Source: Hasllibacter sp963833115 (GTDB taxonomy: Bacteria > Pseudomonadota > Alphaproteobacteria > Rhodobacterales > Rhodobacteraceae). From it: DNA of 64,000 nucleotides. This document shows, piece after piece, positions 49,601 through 57,142 of this stretch (position 1 is its first letter; every line of letters begins with the position of its first letter). The notes beneath the pieces were generated by a model. That model did not search any database and was not told where the DNA came from. It saw only the letters and a program-made list of their open reading frames with translations. The stretch covers positions 1,860,001 through 1,924,000 of the forward strand of contig CAWHWS010000002.1 in NCBI GenBank assembly GCA_963833115.1, written 5' to 3'. A program made the translations under genes and the position numbers.

Positions 49601-49641
49601 TCACTCGTGCGGAGGGGACACCGCTCGGGAGGCACGGCTGG

Positions 49642-49959
49642 ATGGGGCAGACACTGCGGAAGGACGGCGATGCGGCGAAGAGGGTGCGCCGCATGCGCCG
49701 GGTTCTGGATCGGATGCTGAGGGGACTGGAGACGATGGCGCGCGACCTCGACTGGGGACGCGTGCCCGAAGACGACATGGTCAAGGCGGTTCGGGCGGCG
49801 GTCAAGGCCATCCCCGAGCTCGCGAGCGTGGAGTGCAAGCTTTATGAGTACGAGATCGACGTCGCTGGCGGCGTGCCCGGGCGCGAGCCCCCGATGGACC
49901 TCGCCGCCGCGCGGGTCGAGGTCATGGGGCGCCTGGCTCGCCTCGCGGGCGCCGCGTGA
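49642..49959 (+). CDS. orfg1: GTA orfg1 protein, small terminase-like (TerS)
   Basis: A 105-residue protein with GGGAGG ten bases upstream. A helical, basic N-terminus (LRKDGDAAKRVRRMRRVLDRML) leads to DMVKAVRAAVKAIPELASVE. It occupies the orfg1 position of the Rhodobacter GTA cluster; the orfg1 product is regarded as the GTA small terminase, which recognises DNA for packaging without sequence specificity. The start of its partner orfg2 lies at or just past its stop. Assignment rests on position, size and general resemblance. Confidence 0.8.
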   Translation: MGQTLRKDGDAAKRVRRMRRVLDRMLRGLETMARDLDWGRVPEDDMVKAVRAAVKAIPELASVECKLYEYEIDVAGGVPGREPPMDLAAARVEVMGRLARLAGAA

Positions 49960-49993
49960 GCGCGAGGACGCAATCACCGACCTGCCGGATGAG

Positions 49994-51256
49994 GTGCTGC
50001 GGGCCCTTCCCTACATGTTCGAGATGTGGGGGGCGGCGCACCAGCTGCCCCCCGAGGGCGACTGGCGCAGCTGGGTCGTGATGGGCGGCCGCGGCGCGGG
50101 CAAGACGCGGGCGGGGGCCGAATGGGTCCGTTCGGTGGTGGAGGGGCCGCGGCCCGTCGACCGGGGCGCATGCCGGCGCGTGGCCCTGGTGGGAGAGACC
50201 TACGAGCAGGCGCGCGACGTGATGGTGTTCGGGGATTCGGGGATCCTGGCGTGCTCGCCGCCCGATCGTCGGCCGGACTGGATCTCCGGCACGCGCACGT
50301 TGCGCTGGCCCAACGGAGCCGAGGCGCGCACGTTCAGCGCGTCCGACCCCGAGGCGATGCGGGGGCCGCAGTTCGACGCGGCCTGGTGCGACGAGCTGGC
50401 CAAGTGGCGCCGGGGGCGCGAGCCCTGGGATATGCTGCAGTTCGCGCTGCGGCTCGGGGACGCGCCGCGAGCGTGCGTGACGACGACGCCGAAGGCGGCG
50501 CCGGTGCTCACCGAATTGCTGGGGCGCAAGTCCACGGTGGTGACGCGGGCGGCGACGGAGGCGAACCGGGCATGGCTGGCGGAATCGTTCCTGAACGAGG
50601 TGCGGACGCGCTATGCTGGCACGCGGCTGGCGCGGCAGGAGCTGGACGGCGAGCTCCTGGAGGACGTCGAGGGCGCGCTCTGGCCCGCCGGGGTGATCGA
50701 GGCGGGACGCATCGCGCGGCCCGAGACGCTGGACCGGATCATCGTCGCGGTGGACCCGCCGGTGACGGGGCGCGCGTCGTCGGACGCGTGCGGGATCGTG
50801 GTGTGCGGGCTGCTGCGCGCCCCGGACCCGCGGGACTGGCAGGCGGTGGTGCTCGAGGACGCCTCGGTGTCCGGCGCGTCGCCCGCAGCCTGGGCGGCGG
50901 CGGCGGTCGAGGCCGGGCGGCGCTGGGAGGCGGACCGCATCGTGGCGGAGGTGAACAATGGCGGCGACCTGGTGGAGCAGGTGATCCGGCAGGTGGACCC
51001 GGCCGCGTCCTACAAGGCGGTGCACGCGTCGCGCGGGAAGGTCGCGCGGGCCGAGCCGGTGGCGGCGCTCTACGAGCGGGGGCGGGTGCGCCATGCGGGC
51101 GTGTTCGACGACCTGGAGGCCGAGATGGGCGCGATGACGGCGGGCGGGTTCCGCGGGACGGGCTCCCCGGACCGGGTGGACGCGCTCGTCTGGGCGGTGA
51201 CGGAGCTGCTGATATCCGGGGTGCCGAGGGGCGTCCCGCGATTGCGGCTCCTTTGA
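49994..51256 (+). CDS. orfg2: GTA large terminase (orfg2), DNA packaging motor
   Basis: ATPase-nuclease that packs random host DNA into GTA heads. Walker A: VVMGGRGAGKTRAGAEWVRS. Walker B: FDAAWCDELAKWRRG. Motif III-like: RACVTTTPKAAPVL. RNase-H-like nuclease Asp residues: IIVAVDPPVTGRASSDACG and SPDRVDALVWAVTELL. The start is uncertain. Homology to GTA terminases begins before the GTG at 49994 (AITDLPDEVLRALPYMFEMW), but no start codon exists in this frame between 49844 (inside orfg1) and 49994. A GTG overlapping the orfg1 stop (49956, GTGA) would be the natural start if one base were restored. About 420 residues from 49994. Confidence 0.9.
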   Translation: MLRALPYMFEMWGAAHQLPPEGDWRSWVVMGGRGAGKTRAGAEWVRSVVEGPRPVDRGACRRVALVGETYEQARDVMVFGDSGILACSPPDRRPDWISGTRTLRWPNGAEARTFSASDPEAMRGPQFDAAWCDELAKWRRGREPWDMLQFALRLGDAPRACVTTTPKAAPVLTELLGRKSTVVTRAATEANRAWLAESFLNEVRTRYAGTRLARQELDGELLEDVEGALWPAGVIEAGRIARPETLDRIIVAVDPPVTGRASSDACGIVVCGLLRAPDPRDWQAVVLEDASVSGASPAAWAAAAVEAGRRWEADRIVAEVNNGGDLVEQVIRQVDPAASYKAVHASRGKVARAEPVAALYERGRVRHAGVFDDLEAEMGAMTAGGFRGTGSPDRVDALVWAVTELLISGVPRGVPRLRLL

Positions 51257-51271
51257 GCGATGCGACCTGAG

Positions 51272-51298
51272 GGGGGCCTGGCGGCCCCCTTTTTCTTT
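51272..51298 (+). terminator. Terminator-like hairpin between orfg2 and orfg3
   Basis: GGGGGCC (51272-51278) and GGCCCCC (51283-51289) form a perfect 7-bp stem with a TGGC loop, followed by TTTTTCTTT. This is a complete intrinsic terminator inside the GTA operon, 16 bp after the orfg2 stop and 42 bp before the portal start. It probably lowers or regulates read-through into the structural genes. Confidence 0.65.
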
Positions 51299-51313
51299 GG
51301 GCGGGAGAGACGG

Positions 51314-52435
51314 ATGGGCTGGTTCACGAGGAAATCGGAGGTCGCTCCGGAGGCGAAGGCGTCGGCCGCGGGCCGGGTGCTGGCCGGTGGGCGGGGCACG
51401 AGCTGGACGCCGCGCGAGACGGGGGCCCTGACGCGGGCGGGGTTCGCGGGCAACCCGGTCGGGTTCCGGGCGGTGAAGCTGGTGGCCGAGTCGGTCGCCG
51501 CCCTGCCGGTGGTGGCGGATGGCGGGAGGGTAATCGAGCATCCGGCGCTGGCGCTGCTGGCGCGGCCCAACGGGGAGCAGGGGCGCGCGGAGCTGATCGA
51601 GGCGCTGGTGGCGCAGATGCTGCTGACCGGGGACGGCTATGTCGAGGCGGTCGGCGAGGGGATGCCGGCGGAGCTCCACGTGCTGCGCTCGGACCGGATG
51701 GCGGTGGTGCCGGGGCCGGACGGCTGGCCGGTGGGCTACGACTACCGGGTGGGCGGGCGCAAGCTGCGCTTCCGGGCGGAGGCGGTGTGCCACGTGCGCA
51801 GCTTCCACCCGCAGGACGACCATCACGGGTTCTCGCCGATGCAGGCGGCGGCGGCGGCGGTGGACGTGCACAACGCGGCCTCGCGCTGGTCGAAGGCGCT
51901 GCTGGACAACGCGGCGCGGCCTTCGGGGGCGATCGTGCACCGGGGGCCGGAGGGCGCGGAGCTGTCGCGCGAGCAGTTCGACCGGCTCCAGGCGGAGATG
52001 GAGGCCTACCACCAGGGCGCGCGCAACGCGGGGCGGCCGATGCTGCTCGACGGCGGGCTGGACTGGAAGCCGATGGGGTTCAGCCCGTCGGACATGGAGT
52101 TCCAGGAGACCAAGCGCGACGCGGCGCGCGAGATCGCGACGGCGTTCGGCGTGCCGCCGATGATGCTGGGGATCCCCGGCGAGGCGACCTTCGCCAACTA
52201 CGCCGAGGCGAACCGCGCGTTCTTCCGTCTGACGGTCCTGCCGCTCGCGGAGCGGGTGGCGGCGCGGCTGGGCGGGTGGCTCTCGGGGCTGTCGGGGGAG
52301 CCGGTGAGGCTGTCGGTGGACCTCGACGCGGTGCCGGCGCTGTCGGTGGAGCGGGACGCGCGGTGGCGGCGGATCGCGGAGGCGGAGTTCCTCACGGATG
52401 GCGAGAAGCGGGCGATGCTGGGGCTCGCGGAATGA
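51314..52435 (+). CDS. orfg3: GTA portal protein (orfg3)
   Basis: A 373-residue HK97-family portal forming the dodecameric ring through which DNA enters the capsid. The start is ATG 51314 (GGGAGA upstream); the frame's upstream part is the hairpin region. Conserved blocks: NPVGFRAVKLVAESVAALPV, PALALLARPNGEQGRAELIE, LLTGDGYVEAV, SFHPQDDHHGFSPMQAAA, GFSPSDMEFQETKRDAAREI, FGVPPMMLGIPGEATFANYA and AFFRLTVLPLAERVA. No separate orfg3.5 is found between it and the protease. Confidence 0.95.
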   Translation: MGWFTRKSEVAPEAKASAAGRVLAGGRGTSWTPRETGALTRAGFAGNPVGFRAVKLVAESVAALPVVADGGRVIEHPALALLARPNGEQGRAELIEALVAQMLLTGDGYVEAVGEGMPAELHVLRSDRMAVVPGPDGWPVGYDYRVGGRKLRFRAEAVCHVRSFHPQDDHHGFSPMQAAAAAVDVHNAASRWSKALLDNAARPSGAIVHRGPEGAELSREQFDRLQAEMEAYHQGARNAGRPMLLDGGLDWKPMGFSPSDMEFQETKRDAAREIATAFGVPPMMLGIPGEATFANYAEANRAFFRLTVLPLAERVAARLGGWLSGLSGEPVRLSVDLDAVPALSVERDARWRRIAEAEFLTDGEKRAMLGLAE

Positions 52436-52456
52436 CGCGTTGTCAGGGGGTTCGGA

Positions 52457-53038
52457 ATGGAGGTTCGCATGGTGGGTGAGGAGTTGGAGCGCAAGTTCAT
52501 GGCGCTGGACGCGGTGGAGGCGAGCGACGAGGCGGCGCCGCGCCTGACGGGCTACGCGTCGGTGTTCGACGAGGTGGACGGCGGCGGCGACGTGGTGGCG
52601 CCGGGGGCCTACGCGGCCTCGCTGGCGCGGCTGGCGGCAGGCGGACGGCGGGTGAAGATGCTGTGGCAGCACGACCCGGCGCAGCCCATCGGCATCTGGG
52701 ACGCGGTGTCCGAGGACGCGCGGGGGCTGAAGGTGTCGGGCCGGCTGCTGGACGCGGTGGCGAAGGGGCGCGAGGCGGCGGCCCTGCTGGCGGCGGGGGC
52801 GATCGACGGGTTGTCGATCGGGTACCGGACGGTGCGCGCCGAGAAGGACGCGGCCGGGCGGCGGCGGCTCCTGGAGGTGGACCTCTGGGAGGTCTCGCTC
52901 GTGACGTTCCCGATGCTCGGACTGGCCCGGGCCTCGGCGAAATCGGAGGGCGCCGCGGCGTCCGCCGACGATCTGGCGCGCGCGTTCCGCGACGCGCGCC
53001 GGGAGCTGGCGGCGGGGGCGTTGCCGAAGGGCCGGTAG
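52457..53038 (+). CDS. orfg4: GTA prohead maturation protease (orfg4)
   Basis: A 193-residue HK97-type prohead protease (U35) that trims the capsid protein. Either of two in-frame ATGs may start it: 52457 (AGGGGG upstream) or 52469 (GGAGG upstream). Motifs: LTGYASVFDEVDGGGDVVAPGA, the catalytic His in VKMLWQHDPAQPIGIW, the Ser in AGAIDGLSIGYRTV and the Glu in LLEVDLWEVSLVTFPML. The C-terminus is Ala/Arg-rich. Followed by a hairpin and orfg5. Confidence 0.93.
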   Translation: MEVRMVGEELERKFMALDAVEASDEAAPRLTGYASVFDEVDGGGDVVAPGAYAASLARLAAGGRRVKMLWQHDPAQPIGIWDAVSEDARGLKVSGRLLDAVAKGREAAALLAAGAIDGLSIGYRTVRAEKDAAGRRRLLEVDLWEVSLVTFPMLGLARASAKSEGAAASADDLARAFRDARRELAAGALPKGR

Positions 53039-53047
53039 CACCGGTCG

Positions 53048-53065
53048 GGGGGCTCGGGCCCCCTT
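53048..53065 (+). terminator. Hairpin between orfg4 and orfg5
   Basis: GGGGGC (53048-53053) and GCCCCC (53058-53063) with a TCGG loop, followed by TTAA only. It lies 9 bp after the protease stop and just before the capsid Shine-Dalgarno (AAGGAGAG). Weaker than the orfg2-orfg3 hairpin as a terminator; it may be an mRNA processing or stability element that favours capsid mRNA. Confidence 0.5.
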
Positions 53066-53082
53066 AATCCAAGGAGAGCAGG

Positions 53083-54249
53083 ATGAGTGACGAGACTGCC
53101 GGGCAGGCCGGCGGTGCGGCGGCGTTGCGTGCGGAGCTGAAGGGCTTCGTGAGCGACGTCAAGGGGCTGCACGCCGAGCTTCACGAGCGACTGAACAAGC
53201 AGGAGGACCGTATGAGCATGCTGTCGACGAAGTCCCGCGCCCCGCGCGCGCCCCTTTCGACCCAGGCCGAGACCGGCGAGGCGATGCACGGCCGGGCGTT
53301 CGACGCCTATGTCCGCGCCGGCGAGGAGGACGCGATGCGCGGCCTCGACCTGGAGGGCAAGTCCCTCTCCACCGCCGTGGCGGCCGATGGCGGCTACCTG
53401 GTGGACCCGGTCACCGCCGAGACGGTGCATTCGGTGATGAAGAGCACCGCGTCGATCCGCGCGGTCGCCACGGTCGTGAACGTCGAGGCGACCTCCTACG
53501 ACGTGCTGGTCGACCACGGCGTGATGGACTCGGGCTGGGCCACGGAGACGGGCACGTTCGGCGAGACGGGCACGCCGCAGGTGGACCGCATCTCGATCAC
53601 GCTGCACGAGCTCTCGGCGCTGCCGAAGGCGTCCCAGCGGCTGCTGGACGACGCGGCGTTCGACATCGAGGGCTGGCTCGCGAACCGCATCGCGGAGCGC
53701 TTCGCCCTGGCGGAATCCACCGCCTTCGTGAGCGGCAACGGCGTGGACAAGCCGCGCGGGTTCCTCAACCATCCGCAGGCCGCGGACGGCGCCGGGCTGC
53801 CCTGGGGCACGCTCGGCCGCCTCGACACCGGCGTGGCGGGCGGGATCGGCTCGCCCGACCGGATCGTGGACCTCGTCTACGCGCTGGGCGCGCGCTACCG
53901 GGCCAACGGCGCCTTCGTGATGAACTCGAAGACCGCCGGCCTGGTGCGCAAGCTCAAGGACGCGGACGGGCGGTTCCTGTGGTCGGACGGCCTGGCCGCC
54001 GCCGAGCCGGCGCGCCTGCTGGGCTACCAGGTGGTGGTGACCGAGGCGATGCCGGACGCGGCGCCCGGCAACGTCGCGATCGCCTTCGGCGACTTCGCGG
54101 CGGGCTACACGATCGCCGAGCGCCCGGACCTGCGGATCCTGCGCGATCCGTTCAGCGCCAAGCCCAACGTCCTGTTCTACGCGACGAAGCGCGTGGGCGG
54201 CGACGTGACCGACTTCGCGGCGATCAAGCTGCTGCGGTTCTCCGCCTGA
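53083..54249 (+). CDS. orfg5: GTA major capsid protein (orfg5), HK97 fold
   Basis: A 388-residue capsid protein. AAGGAGAGCAGG precedes the ATG. The N-terminal 75 or so residues are a helical scaffold-like delta domain (RAELKGFVSDVKGLHAELHE), removed by the orfg4 protease in this family; the mature part probably begins in the region AETGEAMHGRAFDAYVRAGE. HK97-fold blocks: AADGGYLVDPVTAETVHSVM, ALPKASQRLLDDAAFDIEGW, AFVSGNGVDKPRGFLNHP, FVMNSKTAGLVRKLKDADG and FGDFAAGYTIAERPDLRILR. The stop codon lies in a small hairpin (TCCGCC-TGA-GGCGGA, 54241-54255). Confidence 0.95.
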   Translation: MSDETAGQAGGAAALRAELKGFVSDVKGLHAELHERLNKQEDRMSMLSTKSRAPRAPLSTQAETGEAMHGRAFDAYVRAGEEDAMRGLDLEGKSLSTAVAADGGYLVDPVTAETVHSVMKSTASIRAVATVVNVEATSYDVLVDHGVMDSGWATETGTFGETGTPQVDRISITLHELSALPKASQRLLDDAAFDIEGWLANRIAERFALAESTAFVSGNGVDKPRGFLNHPQAADGAGLPWGTLGRLDTGVAGGIGSPDRIVDLVYALGARYRANGAFVMNSKTAGLVRKLKDADGRFLWSDGLAAAEPARLLGYQVVVTEAMPDAAPGNVAIAFGDFAAGYTIAERPDLRILRDPFSAKPNVLFYATKRVGGDVTDFAAIKLLRFSA

Positions 54250-54290
54250 GGCGGAGCGTGATCCGCGTCCCCGACTAGGGGGCGCGGCCA

Positions 54291-54373
54291 GGACGGACGC
54301 GCGCACCGGTCGAGCCGGTGTCGTCTAGCTGCACCCTCCGCACGAGCGGTGCCGGCGGGGCGGGCGTCCGTCC
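54291..54373 (+). ncRNA. Candidate structured RNA element between orfg5 and orfg6
   Basis: A three-way-junction fold can be drawn. The closing stem is GGACGGACGC (54291-54300) with GCGTCCGTCC (54364-54373), 10 bp perfect. Hairpin 1 is CACCGG-TCGAG-CCGGTG (54304-54320). Hairpin 2 is GCACC (54331-54335) with GGTGC (54348-54352). It fills the only sizeable noncoding gap in the GTA operon and ends 29 bp before orfg6. Without a T-tract it is not a simple terminator; it might be a cis-regulatory or processing element between capsid and connector genes. Folding was done by eye. Confidence 0.5.
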
Positions 54374-54402
54374 GATTTCCTGATCGTGGCGGGGGTTTGG
54401 CG

Positions 54403-54939
54403 ATGGAACTGACGGAAACGGCGCCGCTGGACGCCGCGGTGCTGCCGGTGGCGGAGCTGGCGAGCCACCTGCGGCTCGGCACGGGGTTCGCCGACGACGG
54501 ATTGGAGATGCCGGGGGTGGAGAGCGCGATCCGCGCGGCCCTCTCCGTGGTGGAGCGGCGCACGGGGCGCGCCCTGATCGCGCGGGGCTTAGTCTGGCGG
54601 CCGCTGCGCTGCGCGGGCTCGGTGCCCCTGATGCCGGTCGCGTCGGTGGACGCGGTCGAGATCGTGGCGAACGGGGCGCGCGAGGCCGCGGGCGGCTGGC
54701 GCCTGACGGGCGAGTGGATGACCGGGCTGCCGGCGGCGGCGGGCGAGGGCGCGGTGGAGGTGTCGTTGACGTTGGGCTTCGGGGCCTGGGCGGACGTGCC
54801 GGCGGACCTGCGCCAGGCGGCGATCCTGATCGGCGCGGCGTTCTACGAGGCGCGCGGTGGCGCGGCGCCCGAGATGCCGGGCGGGGCGGCGGCGCTGATG
54901 GCGCCGTGGCGGCGCCTGCGCGTGGGGGGCGGGGCATGA
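54403..54939 (+). CDS. orfg6: GTA orfg6, head-tail adaptor
   Basis: A 178-residue phage gp6-type connector protein starting at ATG 54403. Typical blocks: LPVAELASHLRLGTGFADDG, VESAIRAALSVVERRTGRAL, VSLTLGFGAWADVPADLRQA and ILIGAAFYEARGG. In the RcGTA particle the orfg6 product is the adaptor ring beneath the portal. Its TGA overlaps the ATG of orfg7 (ATGA). Assignment from family resemblance and position. Confidence 0.88.
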   Translation: MELTETAPLDAAVLPVAELASHLRLGTGFADDGLEMPGVESAIRAALSVVERRTGRALIARGLVWRPLRCAGSVPLMPVASVDAVEIVANGAREAAGGWRLTGEWMTGLPAAAGEGAVEVSLTLGFGAWADVPADLRQAAILIGAAFYEARGGAAPEMPGGAAALMAPWRRLRVGGGA

Positions 54940-55274
54940 GCGTGCCGCGGCTGAACCGGCGCCTGGTGCTGGAGGCGCCCGACCGGGTGCCCGACGGTGC
55001 GGGCGGCTACCGGCAGACCTGGGTGCCGCTGGGCGAGATGTGGGCGGAGGTGAAGCCCGGGATGGGGCGCGAGAAGCCCGCGGGCTTCGCGGTGATCTCC
55101 TCGGTGCACTACCGGATCTACGTGAGGGGCGCCCCCGTGGGCGCGCCGTCGCGGCCGCGGGCGGAGCAGCGGTTCCGGGACGGCGGGCGCCTCTTCCGCA
55201 TCCACGCGGTGACGGAGGACGATCCGGCCGCGCGGTTCCTCGTCTGCTACGCCTACGAGGAGGGCGCGGCATGA
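54936..55274 (+). CDS. orfg7: GTA orfg7, head closure/stopper protein
   Basis: A 112-residue phage head-tail joining protein. It begins VPRLNRRLVLEAPDRVPDGA and has GGYRQTWVPLGEMWAEVKPG and the barrel strand FRIHAVTEDDPAARFLVCYA. The order and size match the stopper protein of the RcGTA neck, which closes the DNA exit until the tail is attached. It is coupled to both neighbours by ATGA overlaps. Confidence 0.88.
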   Translation: MSVPRLNRRLVLEAPDRVPDGAGGYRQTWVPLGEMWAEVKPGMGREKPAGFAVISSVHYRIYVRGAPVGAPSRPRAEQRFRDGGRLFRIHAVTEDDPAARFLVCYAYEEGAA

Positions 55275-55654
55275 GGGCGTCGGGGGAGTTGCAGACGGCC
55301 GTGTGGGGGGTCCTGGACCTCGCGCTCGACGTGCCGGTCTGGGACGCGCCGCCGGCGGGGGCGCGGCCCGAGATGTGGGTGCATGTCGGCGAGGAGGAGG
55401 TGCGCGCGGCGGACGACGCCAGCGCGGACGGGGCCGAGCACATGATCAAGATCTGGATCGAGAGCGTGCCCGGGTCCTACGCGGCGGCGAAGGGCGTGGC
55501 GCGGGCGATCCTGGCGGCGCTCGAGGCGCCGCTGGGCGTGCCGGGTCTGGTGAGCGTCGAGTTCCGGCGCAGCCGGGCGCGGCAGGTGGGCGGGCGGCGG
55601 CGGATCGAGATGATCTTCCGCGCCAGGATGGACTTCGAGGGAGTGGCGACATGA
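55271..55654 (+). CDS. orfg8: GTA orfg8, tail terminator (DUF3168)
   Basis: A 127-residue DUF3168 protein. Key stretches: ELQTAVWGVLDLALDVPVWD, AEHMIKIWIESVPGSYAAAK and VSVEFRRSRARQVGGRRRIE; the end DFEGVAT is typical. It caps the tail tube at the neck in the RcGTA structure. Overlaps orfg7 and orfg9 by 4 bp each. Confidence 0.9.
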   Translation: MRASGELQTAVWGVLDLALDVPVWDAPPAGARPEMWVHVGEEEVRAADDASADGAEHMIKIWIESVPGSYAAAKGVARAILAALEAPLGVPGLVSVEFRRSRARQVGGRRRIEMIFRARMDFEGVAT

Positions 55655-56070
55655 GCGTGCAACGCGGGCGGGACCTCCTGCTGAAATGCGATATCGACGG
55701 GGCGGGGCGGTTCGAGACGATCGCCGGGCTGCGGGCCACGCGCCTGGCGTTCAACGCCGAGACGGTCGACGTGACCAACGTGGCGAGCGCGGGGCGGTGG
55801 CGCGAGCTTCTGGCGGGCGCGGGCATGCGCTCGGCCTCGATCAGCGGCTCGGGCGTGTTCCGGGACGGCGAGAGCGACGAGCGGGTGCGGCAGGCGTTCT
55901 TCGACGGGGTGGCGCCGCGCTTCCGGGTGATCGTGCCGGAGTTCGGCGTGATCGAGGGGGCGTTCCAGATCACCGGGATCGAGTACGCCGGGGCGATCCA
56001 GGGGGAGGCCACGTTCGAGGTCTCGCTGGCCTCGGCCGGAGCCCTGACCTTCGCGCCGGACGCGGGATGA
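55651..56070 (+). CDS. orfg9: GTA orfg9, major tail tube protein
   Basis: A 139-residue tail tube protein of the TP901-1-like major tail family. It begins VQRGRDLLLKCDIDGAGRFE and has TRLAFNAETVDVTNVASAGR, MRSASISGSGVFRDGESDE, FRVIVPEFGVIEGAFQITGI and GEATFEVSLASAGALTFAP. The size fits the short RcGTA tube protein. Overlaps its neighbours by 4 bp. Confidence 0.93.
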   Translation: MSVQRGRDLLLKCDIDGAGRFETIAGLRATRLAFNAETVDVTNVASAGRWRELLAGAGMRSASISGSGVFRDGESDERVRQAFFDGVAPRFRVIVPEFGVIEGAFQITGIEYAGAIQGEATFEVSLASAGALTFAPDAG

Positions 56071-56378
56071 GCGCCAATCCCTGGGCCGGGGAGGTCGCCC
56101 TGACGGTGGACGGGCGGCCCCTGGCGCTGCGGCTGACGCTGGGGGCGCTGGCCGAGCTCGAGGGCGAGCTGGGCGCCGGAAGCCTGATGGAGATCGCGGG
56201 GCGGTTCGACGGCGGCGCGGTGCGCGCCGCCGACGTCGCCGCGGTCATCCGGGCGGGGCTCCGCGGGGGCGGGCACCATGCGGACCTGATGGCCTGCGAG
56301 ATCGGGGGCGGACCGATGGAGGCGGCGCGGGTGGCCGCGCGGCTGCTGGCGCGGGCCTTCGCGCTGCCGGAGGCCTGA
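56067..56378 (+). CDS. orfg10: GTA orfg10, tail assembly protein
   Basis: A 103-residue protein of the GTA gp10/transfer agent family. WAGEVALTVDGRPLALRLTL and GALAELEGELGAGSLMEIAG are the family signature, followed by ADVAAVIRAGLRGGGHHADL. By position it is a tail assembly chaperone needed for tape-measure and tube assembly. Its TGA shares a base with the ATG of orfg10.1. Confidence 0.88.
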   Translation: MSANPWAGEVALTVDGRPLALRLTLGALAELEGELGAGSLMEIAGRFDGGAVRAADVAAVIRAGLRGGGHHADLMACEIGGGPMEAARVAARLLARAFALPEA

Positions 56379-56563
56379 TGGACTTCGCGGGGCTCCTGCG
56401 GGCGGCGGCGGCGCGGGGCCTGCGCCCGGGCGAGATGTGGGCCCTGACGCCGGCGGAACTGATGGTGGTGCTGGGCCGCTCGGGCGGGCCGGCGGGAATG
56501 GGGCGCGCGCGGCTCGAGGAGCTGGCGGCGGCGTATCCGGACGGGGAGCGGGCGGATGGATGA
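56378..56563 (+). CDS. orfg10.1: GTA orfg10.1, small phage tail assembly chaperone
   Basis: A 61-residue protein. FAGLLRAAAARGLRPGEMWA and LTPAELMVVLGRSG match the small tail chaperones between gp10 and the tape measure (W-x-L-T-P-x-E-L motif). Two-frame arrangements of tail chaperones in phages are often made by frameshifting; here it starts on its own ATG at the stop of orfg10 and overlaps orfg11 by 8 bp. Confidence 0.82.
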   Translation: MDFAGLLRAAAARGLRPGEMWALTPAELMVVLGRSGGPAGMGRARLEELAAAYPDGERADG

Positions 56564-57131
56564 GTTCGACGGGGAGATCGACGGCGCGGGCGAGGCGGCG
56601 GCGGCGTTCGCGCGCGAGCTGCAGGGGCTGGGCGGGGCGCTGGCCGGCGCGGAAGTGCAGACGGGGGCGTTGTCGCGCAACCTGTCGCGCTCGCTCGGGC
56701 GGGCGCTCGACGGGCTGGTCTTCGACGGGGCGCGGGCGTCGGACGCGCTGCGTCAGGTGGGGGCGAGCCTTGTCGACACGCTCTATGCGCAGGCGACGCG
56801 GCCGGTGACGGACCATCTCGGCGGGCTGGTCTCGCAGGGGGTCGGCGCGCTCACGGGGGCGATCACGCCGTTCGCGAAGGGGGGCGTCGTGTCCGGGGCG
56901 ACGACGTTTCCGATGGCCGGCGGCACCGGGGTGATGGGCGAGGCGGGGCCGGAGGCGATCATGCCGCTCACGCGCGGGGCGGACGGCACGCTGGGCGTGC
57001 GCGGCTCGGGCGGCGGGGCGACCGTGGTGATGAACATCACGACGCCCGACGTGGCGGGGTTCAGCCGCTCGCGCAGCCAGATCGCGGCGCAGATGGGCCG
57101 CGCCCTGAGCGCCGGCGCGCGCAACCGCTGA
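56556..57131 (+). CDS. orfg11: GTA orfg11, tape measure protein
   Basis: A 191-residue tape measure, short because GTA tails are short. It has a helical N-terminus (AAAAFARELQGLGGALAGAE, DALRQVGASLVDTLYAQATR) and a Gly-rich C-terminal part with FAKGGVVSGATTFPMAGG and MGEAGPEAIMPLTRGADGTL, the conserved end of lambda-type tape measures, then VVMNITTPDVAGF. It sets tail length and is probably ejected with DNA. Confidence 0.9.
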   Translation: MDEFDGEIDGAGEAAAAFARELQGLGGALAGAEVQTGALSRNLSRSLGRALDGLVFDGARASDALRQVGASLVDTLYAQATRPVTDHLGGLVSQGVGALTGAITPFAKGGVVSGATTFPMAGGTGVMGEAGPEAIMPLTRGADGTLGVRGSGGGATVVMNITTPDVAGFSRSRSQIAAQMGRALSAGARNR

Positions 57132-57142
57132 GGGAGGGAAAG

